From: an uncultured Lachnospiraceae bacterium | GTDB lineage: Bacteria > Bacillota > Clostridia > Lachnospirales > Lachnospiraceae | Reading direction: 5' to 3' | Length of the DNA stretch: 64,000 bases | Assembly (NCBI GenBank): GCA_948470335.1 | Contig: CAOKOL010000018.1 | Span: forward strand, 1 to 64,000 | In this document: piece after piece, positions 18,203 through 27,126 of the stretch | Position numbering within the stretch: position 1 is the first letter of the stretch | Layout of the letters: each line of letters starts with the position of its first letter | Made by a program: the position numbers and the translations under genes | Notes under the pieces: model-generated | Databases searched by the model: none | Seen by the model: only the letters and a program-made list of their open reading frames with translations | Told to the model about the DNA's origin: nothing

Positions 18203-18475
18203 TCTCAATCTTTAGACACGCTCAGTATTTCTGACGGGACGCATCACCGTGCGGGGGAAAGCCTTCGGTGAGGCACCTTTCTCTGGATACTGTGTAATTA
18301 TGAAATATCTGGATGTTCATCATTTTTCCCTAATTTACTTATGAAAATCTTTGGTATTCAAAACATGGGCCGCTGCAGCGTTGCGAAGCTGCGGACCGGA
18401 AGCTGCTGTAAGACGGATGGTCCTGTGATATGCCGCGATTGTGAAAATATGGAATATGAAAAATATCGTTAATTA
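18203..18475 (+). ncRNA. Long structured 5' leader of rho
   Basis: No gene is seen in the 457 bases before rho. Within the predicted leader, CAGTAT (18223-18228) can pair with ATACTG (18287-18292), enclosing TCACCG (18244-18249) paired with CGGTGA (18266-18271). A second GC-rich domain (about 18369-18440) has GCAGC/GCTGC and GGACC/GGTCC pairs. This resembles a cis-acting RNA. No known riboswitch consensus fits. Autogenous control of rho by its own leader is known in other bacteria, so a similar role is a reasonable inference. Confidence 0.45.
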
Positions 18476-18488
18476 ATGGAGGAACAGA

Positions 18489-20021
18489 ATGAAAGAAAAA
18501 TTATTATCATTGCCGTTGGCGCAGCTACGGGAGATTGCCCGGAGCAAAGGGATTAAAAATATTGCCGCCACAAGGAAATCTGCCCTGGTGGACAAGCTGG
18601 TAGCGCTGATGGAGGAAGAAACCCAGGCCGCGGGTGCGGAAGAGACAGCAGATGCGGCGGAAGAACAGACAGACAGTCTGGAAAAGGCGATAAGAGAAAG
18701 CGAGGAGAAAGGACTGAAAAGCAACGAGGGAAGAATGACAAGAAATATGGAGTCCAGGGAGCGCAGAAGACGGGAGCCGGAGGAGGCTGCTCAGAGACGG
18801 GAGCCCTACGTGCGGGAATATCACGGCAGAGAGGGGCAGCAGGGAGAGACGCCGGTCCGCCCCGCCAGTCTGCGTACCGAGGAGATGGCGGCTCTTGACA
18901 GCGGTGTTCCGGCCCACGGAATACTGGAAGTCATGCAGGAGGGCTTTGGCTTTATCCGGTGCGAGAATTATCTGCCGGGGGAGAACGATGTGTATGTGTC
19001 CCCTTCCCAGATACGCCGTTTTAATATGAAGACCGGCGATATCGTCTACGGTTCCAAGCGGATCAAGACAGGACAGGAAAAATTTGCGGCCCTGCTGTAT
19101 GTGAACAAAATTAACGGCGTGGCGGCGGACGACGCGGTAAAGCGCCCTAATTTTGAAGATCTGACGCCCGTTTTCCCCAACAGCAGACTCCATCTGGAGA
19201 TGCCGGGCGCCGGCGTATCCATGCGGATCGTGGACCTGCTTTCCCCGATCGGAAAGGGCCAGAGAGGTATGATCGTGTCGCCGCCCAAAGCCGGTAAAAC
19301 CACCCTGTTAAAACAGGTCGCCCGTTCCATTATCAGAAATCACCGTGAGATGCATGTGCTGATTCTTCTGATCGACGAGCGTCCGGAGGAAGTAACCGAT
19401 ATCAAGGAGTCTATTGAAGGGCCGAATGCGGAGGTTATCTATTCTACCTTCGATGAGCTGCCGGAGCATCACAAACGGGTGTCCGAGATGGTGCTGGAGC
19501 GGGCAAAGCGGCTGGTGGAGCATGGGAAAGACGTGACGATTCTTCTGGACAGCATTACCCGTCTGGCCCGTGCCTACAACCTGACGGTAGCGCCCAGCGG
19601 ACGTACGCTGTCCGGCGGTCTGGACCCGGCGGCATTACATATGCCCAAACGGTTTTTCGGCGCCGCCCGGAATATGCGGGAGGGCGGCAGTCTGACGATT
19701 CTGGCCACGGCGCTGGTGGATACCGGCAGCCGCCTGGACGACATGGTGTACGAGGAATTTAAGGGAACGGGCAATATGGAGCTGGTGCTGAACCGAAAGC
19801 TGTCAGAACGCCGGATCTTCCCGGCCATCGACATATTTAAGTCCGGAACCAGGAGAGAGGACCTTCTGCTGACCAGGGAAGAACAGGAAGCCGTGTCGAA
19901 TGTCCGCAAGGCCATCAACGGTTCCAAGCCCGACGATGCGGCGGAAAGCGTCCTGGATCTGTTTGCCCGCACGAAAACCAACAGAGAATTCATCGAAATG
20001 TCAAAGAAAATCCGTTTTTAA
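18489..20021 (+). CDS. rho: Transcription termination factor Rho
   Basis: ATP-dependent RNA helicase that ends transcription. 510 residues, about 90 longer than E. coli Rho because a charged Glu/Arg-rich linker (about 46-125) separates the N-terminal helical Rho_N domain (LPLAQLREIARSKGI) from the cold-shock-like RNA-binding domain (EGFGFIRCENYLPGENDVYVS, 151-171). Walker A is PPKAGKTT (about 265-272), Walker B region VTILLDSITRLARAYN, Q-loop and R-loop motifs follow (GGLDPAALHMPKRFFGAARN). GGAGG precedes the ATG. Such linkers are common in Clostridia and Actinobacteria. Confidence 0.97.
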   Translation: MKEKLLSLPLAQLREIARSKGIKNIAATRKSALVDKLVALMEEETQAAGAEETADAAEEQTDSLEKAIRESEEKGLKSNEGRMTRNMESRERRRREPEEAAQRREPYVREYHGREGQQGETPVRPASLRTEEMAALDSGVPAHGILEVMQEGFGFIRCENYLPGENDVYVSPSQIRRFNMKTGDIVYGSKRIKTGQEKFAALLYVNKINGVAADDAVKRPNFEDLTPVFPNSRLHLEMPGAGVSMRIVDLLSPIGKGQRGMIVSPPKAGKTTLLKQVARSIIRNHREMHVLILLIDERPEEVTDIKESIEGPNAEVIYSTFDELPEHHKRVSEMVLERAKRLVEHGKDVTILLDSITRLARAYNLTVAPSGRTLSGGLDPAALHMPKRFFGAARNMREGGSLTILATALVDTGSRLDDMVYEEFKGTGNMELVLNRKLSERRIFPAIDIFKSGTRREDLLLTREEQEAVSNVRKAINGSKPDDAAESVLDLFARTKTNREFIEMSKKIRF

Positions 20022-20022
20022 C

Positions 20023-20051
20023 TTGCAAAGGACATGGCCTTATGATATAAT
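20023..20051 (+). promoter_or_regulatory. Promoter of rpmE
   Basis: TTGCAA (20023-20028), 17 bases, TATAAT (20046-20051), immediately after the rho stop. Confidence 0.65.
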
Positions 20052-20145
20052 CATTTCGCTGTCCGGATATATGATGGTATGTCATATTGGAGCAGACAGA
20101 ACTGATGGTCGGAAACCATCCACTAAATATTGAGAGGTGAGTCAA

Positions 20146-20352
20146 ATGAGAGAAGGAATCCATCCTAAATATTATCAGGCAAAGGTTGTATGCAACTGCG
20201 GGAACGAGTTTGTAACAGGTTCCACAAAGAGCGATATCCACGTGGAGATCTGTTCCAAGTGTCATCCGTTCTACACAGGACAGCAGAAGGCAGCGGCAGC
20301 CCGCGGACGTATTGATAAGTTCAATCGTAAGTACGGCGTCAGCCAGTCATAA
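20146..20352 (+). CDS. rpmE: Ribosomal protein bL31, zinc-binding form
   Basis: 68 residues starting [10 protein letters not shown]. Four cysteines (CNC and CSKC pairs at about 16, 18, 36 and 39) make it the zinc-containing C+ form of bL31. ATG 20146 is chosen because GAGAGGTGA lies 7 bases upstream; the GTG at 20137 is part of that ribosome site. rpmE-DUF1385-prmC-prfA is a conserved clostridial order. Confidence 0.96.
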   Translation: MREGIHPKYYQAKVVCNCGNEFVTGSTKSDIHVEICSKCHPFYTGQQKAAAARGRIDKFNRKYGVSQS

Positions 20353-20493
20353 GGAAACAAAGTCAGGGTTGAGGTTTGGTCGCAAGAGAAACCTCAACCT
20401 GTTTTGTATGTACGAAAGCATTTTGCGGGTTTGCGCGGGGAAAGCGGCGCAGAGCGGAATGCTTCATTTTAGGCGCATGGACGGAGGGCTTTT

Positions 20494-21489
20494 ATGAAGT
20501 CATCAGGAATCGGAGGGCAGGCCGTACTGGAGGGCATCATGATGAAAAACGGGGATGCCTATGCGGTGGCGGTCAGAACGCCGGAAGATCAGATTGTACT
20601 GAAAGTGGACGAATATCATATGTTTTCCAGCACAAGAAAGTGGGCCAGGCTGCCGGTGATCCGGGGCGTTTTTAATTTTGTGGACTCCATGATTTTGGGG
20701 ATGCGGACACTGGCTTACTCCGCTGATTTTTTTGAGGAGGAATCAGAAAGCGAAAACGGAAAAAAGCAGGATAAGGAGCGTCCGGCGGGAAAAGGCCGGG
20801 GCGGGGAGGAAAAAGAAGAAAGCGGTATGGGAAAGGCTGCGATGGCCATGACCGTGGCGTTTTCCATTTTGCTGGCGGTAGGCATCTTTATGGTGCTTCC
20901 CGTGGTGCTGGTCAGCTTTCTGCGAAAAGTTACCCAGTCCTCCGCACTGATTGCGCTGGCAGAGGGACTGGTAAGAATCGGTATCTTTCTGGCTTATGTG
21001 GCGCTGATTTCCCGTATGGAAGATATTAAACGGGTATTTATGTACCACGGGGCGGAACATAAGTGTATCAACTGCGTCGAGCACGGTATGGAACTGAACG
21101 TGGAAAACGTGATGAAAAGCTCCCGGCTGCATAAGCGGTGCGGCACCAGCTTTCTGCTGATCGTCATGATCGTCAGCGTGGTATTTTTCATGTTTGTCCG
21201 CGTGGAGACACTCTGGCTGCGGATTCTTACCAGAATCTGTTTTATTCCGCTGATTGCCGGCGTTTCCTATGAGTTTATCCGCCTGGCGGGCAGCAGTGAC
21301 AGCGGTCTGGTGGAGCTTTTAAGCCGGCCTGGGCTCTGTCTGCAGCGGTTGACTACAAAGGAGCCGGACGAGTCCATGGCCCAGGTGGCGATTACGGCGG
21401 TGGAGGCGGTATTTGACTGGAAAAAGTACCTGAAAGAAAATTTCGGAGGGGAATACGCCGGACGGGAGCATGAAAATCAGAAAGGCTGA
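20494..21489 (+). CDS. DUF1385 (YqhQ-type) membrane protein
   Basis: 331 residues, with the family opening SGIGGQAVLEGIMMKNGD, an acidic loop (SESENGKKQDKERP region), about four hydrophobic helices, and the conserved YHGAEHKCINCVEHG and SRLHKRCGTSFLL motifs. Found in nearly all Clostridia and Bacilli between rpmE and prmC; biochemical role unknown, although the conserved His/Cys suggest metal or redox chemistry at the membrane. The last 20 bases overlap prmC. Confidence 0.9.
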   Translation: MKSSGIGGQAVLEGIMMKNGDAYAVAVRTPEDQIVLKVDEYHMFSSTRKWARLPVIRGVFNFVDSMILGMRTLAYSADFFEEESESENGKKQDKERPAGKGRGGEEKEESGMGKAAMAMTVAFSILLAVGIFMVLPVVLVSFLRKVTQSSALIALAEGLVRIGIFLAYVALISRMEDIKRVFMYHGAEHKCINCVEHGMELNVENVMKSSRLHKRCGTSFLLIVMIVSVVFFMFVRVETLWLRILTRICFIPLIAGVSYEFIRLAGSSDSGLVELLSRPGLCLQRLTTKEPDESMAQVAITAVEAVFDWKKYLKENFGGEYAGREHENQKG

Positions 21490-22348
21490 TGCACGGATGG
21501 CTACTTATCGAGAGGCGCTGTGCCGGGCGGAGGCGCGGCTGGCGAAAGCGGGAGTGGAGGAAGCCGCCCTGGATGCCTGGCTTTTGTTTTCCTGGGTCAG
21601 CGGCATCAGCCGGGCGGTTTATTTTATGGACAGAGATCGTCCGTGGACGGATCAGGAGGAACAGAAACGGTATGAGGCGGTGATCGGAAAGCGGGCGCAG
21701 CGGACGCCCCTCCAGTATCTGACCGGCGTACAGCAGTTTATGGGACTGGATTTTCAGGTGACGCCCTCCGTACTGATTCCCAGACAGGATACGGAGACGC
21801 TTGTGGAATATGCCCTTCAAAGGCTGCGCCCCGGGGATCGGGTGCTGGATCTCTGCACCGGGTCCGGGTGCATCGGCATCAGCCTGATGAAGCTGGGAGG
21901 GGCCCGGGTCTGGTGCGCCGATATCTCTGAGAAAGCCCTTGCGGTGGCCAGAAGCAACGGACAGCGGCTGGGCTGTGACGGCATTTCATGGATTCGGAGT
22001 GATCTGCTGGAACAGATCGAAGAAAAAGCGTTTGATATGATTGTGTCCAATCCCCCTTATATTCCGTCGGAGGTAATAGACGGCCTGATGCCGGAGGTCA
22101 GGGATCATGAGCCGCGTCTGGCTTTGGACGGAGATGGAGACGGCCTGTCGTTTTACAGGCGTCTCGCGTCGGACTGCAAAGGGTTTCTGAAACCGGGCGG
22201 GCTGCTCTGTATGGAGATTGGCTGTGACCAGGGCCGGGCCGTGGCAGAGCTGCTGACGGCTGCCGGATGGGAACAGATCTTTGTTCTGAAAGATGATGCC
22301 GGGCGGGACCGGGTGGTATCGGCGGTCCGGGCCGGGACAGTGAGATAA
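21470..22348 (+). CDS. prmC: Release-factor glutamine methyltransferase
   Basis: Methylates the GGQ glutamine of release factors using S-adenosylmethionine. 292 residues: helical N-terminal domain, QYLTGVQQFMG, PSVLIPRQDTETLVE, SAM motif DLCTGSGCIGIS (about 127-138), and catalytic NPPY (about 193-196). Just upstream of its substrate gene prfA. The start is uncertain: ATG 21470 overlaps the previous gene by 20 bases, and ATG 21497 is an alternative; neither has a strong ribosome site. Confidence 0.94.
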   Translation: MKIRKADARMATYREALCRAEARLAKAGVEEAALDAWLLFSWVSGISRAVYFMDRDRPWTDQEEQKRYEAVIGKRAQRTPLQYLTGVQQFMGLDFQVTPSVLIPRQDTETLVEYALQRLRPGDRVLDLCTGSGCIGISLMKLGGARVWCADISEKALAVARSNGQRLGCDGISWIRSDLLEQIEEKAFDMIVSNPPYIPSEVIDGLMPEVRDHEPRLALDGDGDGLSFYRRLASDCKGFLKPGGLLCMEIGCDQGRAVAELLTAAGWEQIFVLKDDAGRDRVVSAVRAGTVR

Positions 22349-22414
22349 AGAAAGAATATCCGGATGCCGCGGACGGCGGCGGCAGAGGAGTGAGAAACAA
22401 CGGGAGGTGTAGAT

Positions 22415-23497
22415 ATGTTTGACAGATTAGAGGATATCGTCAGGCGGTTTGAGGAAATTCTGGAGGAACTGAACAATCCTTCTGTGGTGGAGAATCAGGA
22501 GCGGTTCCGAAAACTGATGAAAGAGCAGACCGACCTTACGCCGATCGTGGAGGCTTATAAAAGTTATCAGACGGCGAAACAGGACGTGGAAGACAGTCTG
22601 GCGATTTTAGAGGAAGAAAATGACGAGGAGATGCGTCAGTTGGCAAAGGAGGAGCTGTCCGATGCCAAAAACCGGATTGAGGAACTGGAGCAGAAGATGA
22701 AGATTCTGCTGCTTCCGAAAGATCCCAATGATGACAAGAATGTTATCGTGGAAATCCGGGCCGGTGCCGGCGGAGACGAGGCGGCTCTGTTTGCCGCGGA
22801 GCTGTACCGGATGTATGCCCGGTTTGCCGAGCGGAACCGCTGGAAAACAGAACTGATCAGCGTGAATGAGAACGGAATCGGCGGTTTTAAGGAAGCGGTA
22901 TTTATGATTACCGGTCAGGGCGCTTATTCCAAGCTGAAATATGAGAGCGGCGTTCATCGGGTGCAGCGGGTGCCGGCCACGGAGTCCGGCGGCCGGATTC
23001 ATACCTCCACCAGTACGGTGGCGATTATGCCGGAGGCGGAGGAAGTGGATGTGGAGCTGGATATGAACGATTGCCGGTTTGACGTATTCCGGGCTTCCGG
23101 CAACGGCGGTCAGTGCGTCAACACCACGGATTCCGCCGTGCGGCTGACCCATATCCCCACCGGTATCGTGGTCTCCTGCCAGGATGAAAAGTCACAGTTG
23201 AAGAATAAGGAAAAGGCATTGAAGGTGCTGCGTTCCCGGCTGTATGACCTGGAGCTGGCGAAGAAACAGAGCGCGGAGGCGGAAGAACGGCGCAGCCAGA
23301 TCGGAACCGGCGACCGTTCCGAAAAAATCCGTACTTATAATTTCCCTCAGGGCCGGGTGACAGAGCATCGGATTAAGCTGACACTGTATAAGATCGACGC
23401 CATTATGGACGGCGATCTGTATGAGGTGATCGACAGTCTGATTGCGGCGGATCAGGCGGCAAAGCTGACAAGTATGAATGAGGACGGCAACGGCTGA
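22415..23497 (+). CDS. prfA: Peptide chain release factor 1
   Basis: Decodes UAA and UAG stop codons. 360 residues with the codon-reading tripeptide PAT (about 188-190, in [14 protein letters not shown]) and the catalytic GGQ loop (about 231-233, [16 protein letters not shown]). The residue after the GGQ is Cys instead of the usual His or Ser-type residue, a minor change. GGGAGGTG precedes the ATG. Confidence 0.96.
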   Translation: MFDRLEDIVRRFEEILEELNNPSVVENQERFRKLMKEQTDLTPIVEAYKSYQTAKQDVEDSLAILEEENDEEMRQLAKEELSDAKNRIEELEQKMKILLLPKDPNDDKNVIVEIRAGAGGDEAALFAAELYRMYARFAERNRWKTELISVNENGIGGFKEAVFMITGQGAYSKLKYESGVHRVQRVPATESGGRIHTSTSTVAIMPEAEEVDVELDMNDCRFDVFRASGNGGQCVNTTDSAVRLTHIPTGIVVSCQDEKSQLKNKEKALKVLRSRLYDLELAKKQSAEAEERRSQIGTGDRSEKIRTYNFPQGRVTEHRIKLTLYKIDAIMDGDLYEVIDSLIAADQAAKLTSMNEDGNG

Positions 23498-23599
23498 GCA
23501 ATCAGAATCCCGGATGTGAAACAGAATCTGTCAAAGGCAGATTTCCGGTGATCTAAAAAATTTATGGAAAATATTAAGGAAAACGTCAGGTTTCCCGCA

Positions 23600-23628
23600 T
23601 TGATAATAATTGGATATTGGAGTATAAT
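23600..23628 (+). promoter_or_regulatory. Promoter of the LCP-family gene
   Basis: TTGATA (23600-23605), 17 bases, TATAAT (23623-23628). Confidence 0.78.
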
Positions 23629-23705
23629 ATAATATTATGAAAATTCCGGAATCCACAGGGCAGAATCCGAGCTGGAAAAGGGAACAGAATTGATGGAGGA
23701 GACAG

Positions 23706-24839
23706 ATGAAGGACAAGCGAGAGGAAGCCAGAAAAAGAAGAGAAGCACTGCTGCACCGCAATGAGAATTCTTTCGGCAGATTCATAAGAAAGTATAAAGT
23801 GCTGGTGATTGTTCTGGCTGTGCTTTTGATCCTGTGCGCGGCGATTATTTTCCTGCTGACGAGGAGCAAACCGGAGCCGGATATGGGCGGCTATGATTTT
23901 GACGTGACCATGGAGCCGGAGGGCGAGAACGGGGAGAATCCGGGCGGAGAGATCGACGTGGAGAATGTAACTGTCGCCGAGGAGCCCATCGACGAGCTGG
24001 AAGGACTGGGAGACGATCCCACGAAGGATAAAGGGTACAAGCATTATCTGCTGCTGGGCGTAGACGGCCTGACAGGCGGATTTAAGGGAAAACGAAGCGA
24101 TGCCATTATGATCGCTTCGGTGAATCAGAAGAACGGGCGCATCATCCTTACTTCCATTCCCCGTGATACCTATGTGTATATAGAGGGAAAGGGATATGAT
24201 AAGATCACCCATGCCTATGCCTACGGGCAGGCGCAGTTAACCGTGGAAACTATACAGAATAATTTCGATATTCATATCGAACATTATTTTACGATCAATT
24301 TTGAGGGTATGGAGAAGCTGGTGGATCTGGTAGGCGGCGTTCCGATGACGCTGACCCAGGCGGAGAGCAACAATATCAGCGATTTCTTTGGCGTACCCGG
24401 AACCAAGGCCGGAGATAATATTCTGACAGGCAAGCAGGCTCTTACCTACTGCCGGGTGCGTATGATCGACAGCGATTTCAAACGGACGGAGAGACAGTAT
24501 AAGGTGATGATGGCGCTGTATGATAAGGCAAAATCCATGTCGCCGACAAAATATCCGGAACTGCTGAAAACCGTGTACGATTATCTGTATACGGATGCCA
24601 CGATATCCGACTGTATTGGCCTGGCTACCGAAGTGATGGGCATGGACCTGGCTTCTATGGAGAATATCCTGCTGTTCAGCAATGACAACGGAGCCGGAAA
24701 GATGATTAACGGAATCTACTATTTCGTTCCCGCTGATCTGGAGCAGACGGTCAGAGAGTGGAGAAATACGCTGGGCATTACGGATTATGAACCTTCGGAC
24801 GCGTTGAAAACCTATTCGGATTATCTGAAAAACAGATAG
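23706..24839 (+). CDS. LytR-CpsA-Psr family cell-wall glycopolymer ligase
   Basis: 377 residues: a short Lys/Arg-rich cytoplasmic start, one transmembrane helix (about 37-58), an acidic linker, and the LCP catalytic domain (about 110-310). Family signatures include HYLLLGVDG, the Arg pair region GKRSDAIMIASVN, SIPRDTYVYI, NFDIHIEHYFTINFEG and CRVRMIDSDFKRTERQ. These enzymes transfer lipid-linked polysaccharide to peptidoglycan outside the membrane. AGGAGACAG precedes the ATG. Downstream genes galU, rfbD and glmM make precursors for such polymers and wall. Confidence 0.93.
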   Translation: MKDKREEARKRREALLHRNENSFGRFIRKYKVLVIVLAVLLILCAAIIFLLTRSKPEPDMGGYDFDVTMEPEGENGENPGGEIDVENVTVAEEPIDELEGLGDDPTKDKGYKHYLLLGVDGLTGGFKGKRSDAIMIASVNQKNGRIILTSIPRDTYVYIEGKGYDKITHAYAYGQAQLTVETIQNNFDIHIEHYFTINFEGMEKLVDLVGGVPMTLTQAESNNISDFFGVPGTKAGDNILTGKQALTYCRVRMIDSDFKRTERQYKVMMALYDKAKSMSPTKYPELLKTVYDYLYTDATISDCIGLATEVMGMDLASMENILLFSNDNGAGKMINGIYYFVPADLEQTVREWRNTLGITDYEPSDALKTYSDYLKNR

Positions 24840-24850
24840 GATTGCAGATG

Positions 24851-24897
24851 AAAAAACAGAGCGGCCTCTGTTAAATAACGGGGTGGCTCTGTTTTTT
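24851..24897. terminator. Bidirectional terminator between the LCP gene and galU
   Basis: 12-bp perfect stem AAAAAACAGAGC/GCTCTGTTTTTT between convergent genes. Confidence 0.88.
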
Positions 24898-24983
24898 GTA
24901 TTAGACGAAAAATCCCGCAGAGCAGGATTCTGATTCGCAGTCTGCATGGAAATCGGGGCATCGCCGGTATCCGGCCGCAGGCT

Positions 24984-25880
24984 TTATAACCCCGGTGCAA
25001 TTTCCTTAATATATGCGGCTACGGAATCATGAAGGTCTTCCCGGTCCAGGGAGAAATCAATGGTAGCCTTGATAAAGCCGAACTTGTCTCCCACATCGTA
25101 GCGGGTTCCTTCAAAGTCATAGGAATAGACGGCCTGAGAGGTCATCAGCCGTTTGATGGCGTCGGTGAGCTGAATCTCGCCGCCGGCGCCGGGGGTCTGG
25201 TTTTCCAGCAGGTCGAAAATCTCCGGGGTCAGCACGTAGCGGCCCAGAACGGCCAGACGGCTGGGGGCATCTTCCTGTCGGGGCTTTTCTACCATATCAT
25301 AAAGCTTTTTCAGCCGGCCCTGGCTGGTATCATATTCGGAGGGCGCCACGATGCCATATTTGCTTACTTGATCTTCGGCCACGGTCTGGACGCCGACGAT
25401 GGAGGCGTTTACCTTTTTATAGGCGTTGATTAGCTGCCGCAGTGCCGGGTCCCCTTCCTTATTGATTACCACGTCGTCGCCTAACAGAATGGCGAAAGGC
25501 TCATTGCCGATAAAGGATTTGGCGCAGAGGATGGCGTGTCCCAGTCCTCTTGGTTCCTTCTGGCGGACATAGTAGATATTCGCCATGTTGGCGATCCGGT
25601 TGATCATTTCCACTTCTTTCATTTTCCCCGAAGCGGTCAGCCGGTCTTCCAGTTCATAGGACTTGTCGAAATGATTTTCCATACAGTGCTTATTGGAATT
25701 GGTGATAATCAGCACTTCTTCGATGCCGCTTTTTACGGCTTCATCCACGATGTACTGCACGGTGGGAATATCCACAATGGGCAGCATTTCCTTGGGCAGC
25801 GCTTTGGTGGCCGGCAGAAAACGGGTGCCCAGCCCCGCCGCCGGAATAACTGCTTTGCGCACAACTTTTTTATTCATCAT
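24984..25880 (-). CDS. galU: UTP-glucose-1-phosphate uridylyltransferase
   Basis: Makes UDP-glucose. 298 residues with the pyrophosphorylase signature AVIPAAGLGTRFLPATKALPKEMLP, the QYIVDEA stretch, RQKEPRGLGHAIL, LLGDDVV and the GGEIQLTDAI segment. AAAGGAG lies 5 bases before the first of two adjacent ATG codons. Single minus-strand gene with its own promoter, facing the LCP gene. Confidence 0.96.
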   Translation of the reverse strand: MMNKKVVRKAVIPAAGLGTRFLPATKALPKEMLPIVDIPTVQYIVDEAVKSGIEEVLIITNSNKHCMENHFDKSYELEDRLTASGKMKEVEMINRIANMANIYYVRQKEPRGLGHAILCAKSFIGNEPFAILLGDDVVINKEGDPALRQLINAYKKVNASIVGVQTVAEDQVSKYGIVAPSEYDTSQGRLKKLYDMVEKPRQEDAPSRLAVLGRYVLTPEIFDLLENQTPGAGGEIQLTDAIKRLMTSQAVYSYDFEGTRYDVGDKFGFIKATIDFSLDREDLHDSVAAYIKEIAPGL

Positions 25881-26051
25881 ACGTTCTCCTTTACGGTTTT
25901 ACAGCGTCCCTGCCAGGCTTTAGTGAACCGGGAAAATTTCCAGCCGTAAAAGGGTCTGTAAATCCTGCCGGGGCTTCGCTGTAAGCACATGAGGTCCGCT
26001 GTTGTTTTCCTGAATCATCGCTTATTGTTTTGTCTTGTTGAAGATACCTCT

Positions 26052-26080
26052 ATCATAGCAATGATGCGAAAAAATGTAAA
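26052..26080 (-). promoter_or_regulatory. Promoter of galU
   Basis: On the minus strand: TTTACA (26080-26075), 17 bases, TATGAT (26057-26052). Leaves a galU leader of about 165 bases. Confidence 0.7.
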
Positions 26081-26091
26081 GGAAAAATAAA

Positions 26092-26120
26092 TTGTATATT
26101 TCCCTTCCCTGTGTTATAGT
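26092..26120 (+). promoter_or_regulatory. Promoter of rfbD-glmM
   Basis: TTGTAT (26092-26097), 17 bases, TATAGT (26115-26120), back to back with the galU promoter. Confidence 0.6.
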
Positions 26121-26186
26121 ATTAATGATTCCCGCAGGCTGCGGGATTGTTAACGATGGGAAAAACGTAGGAGGTTGACCGGGCTT

Positions 26187-27032
26187 ATGAAGGTATTTGT
26201 AACAGGAGCAAAGGGTCAGTTGGGGAATGACCTGCTGAACGAAATGGCGAAGCGGGGAATCGATACCATTGGCGTGGATATAGACGAGATGGATATCACG
26301 GATGCCCAAGCGGTGGAACGGGTGCTGGGCGCCTCCGGCGCTGACGCAGTCATTCACTGTGCCGCATATACGGCCGTGGACGCCGCGGAGGACAATGCAC
26401 CGCTTTGTGCCAGAATCAACGGCACAGGCACGGAAAATGTGGCGGTGGTCTGCCGCGATCTGGATATTCCCATGATGTATATCAGCACCGATTACGTATT
26501 TAACGGCCAGGGGGAGCGCCCCTGGGAGCCGGGTGACAAAAGAGAGCCGCTGAACGTATACGGAGAGACAAAGTATCAGGGCGAGCTGGCGGTGGAGCGG
26601 TGGCTGGAAAAGTTTTTTATCGTGCGGATCGCCTGGGTGTTCGGGGCGAACGGCAAAAATTTTATTAACACGATGCTTCGGATCGGAAAAGAAAAAGGAA
26701 AAGCTTCGGTGGTAAACGACCAGGTGGGTTCCCCCACATATACCTATGACCTGGCAAGACTTCTGGTGGATATGATTCAGACGGACCGTTACGGCACCTA
26801 TCATGCCACAAATGAAGGACTGTGCAGTTGGTATGAGTTTGCCGTGGAAATTTTCAGACAGGCAGGGCTTTTTGTGGAGGTGACGCCGGTGACGTCGGCC
26901 GAGTACGGCGCGAAGGCGAAGCGGCCTGCCAACAGCCGCATGAACCGGGATAAGCTGGATGAGAACGGATTCAGACGTCTGCCCCCCTGGCAGGATGCGC
27001 TGTCCCGGTATTTACGGGAACTGGGATATTGA
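26187..27032 (+). CDS. rfbD: dTDP-4-dehydrorhamnose reductase
   Basis: Last step of dTDP-L-rhamnose synthesis: NADPH-dependent reduction of the 4-keto sugar. 281 residues from ATG 26187, with the Rossmann motif GAKGQLG (7-13), YISTDYVFNG, and the catalytic YGETK tetrad. GGAGG lies 12 bases upstream; a TTG at 26175 abuts the ribosome site and is rejected. The other rml genes are not in the window, so rhamnose synthesis is inferred from this gene alone. C-terminal region has the expected PANSRMNRDKL. Confidence 0.93.
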   Translation: MKVFVTGAKGQLGNDLLNEMAKRGIDTIGVDIDEMDITDAQAVERVLGASGADAVIHCAAYTAVDAAEDNAPLCARINGTGTENVAVVCRDLDIPMMYISTDYVFNGQGERPWEPGDKREPLNVYGETKYQGELAVERWLEKFFIVRIAWVFGANGKNFINTMLRIGKEKGKASVVNDQVGSPTYTYDLARLLVDMIQTDRYGTYHATNEGLCSWYEFAVEIFRQAGLFVEVTPVTSAEYGAKAKRPANSRMNRDKLDENGFRRLPPWQDALSRYLRELGY

Positions 27033-27126
27033 CGGCAAATAAAACAAATTAATTTTGAAGGAGAGCAGGTGAAGCGGACGGAATGGCGACATGTCTGACA
27101 GAGCCTGCCTGTGGAGGATAGATGGT

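Noticed and set aside
18258..18292. M-box (magnesium riboswitch) resemblance in the rho leader
   Set aside because: GGTGAGGC-CCT...GGATAC looks similar, but the following CTGCTGCC and GACGCC blocks of the M-box are missing, and rho is not a magnesium gene.
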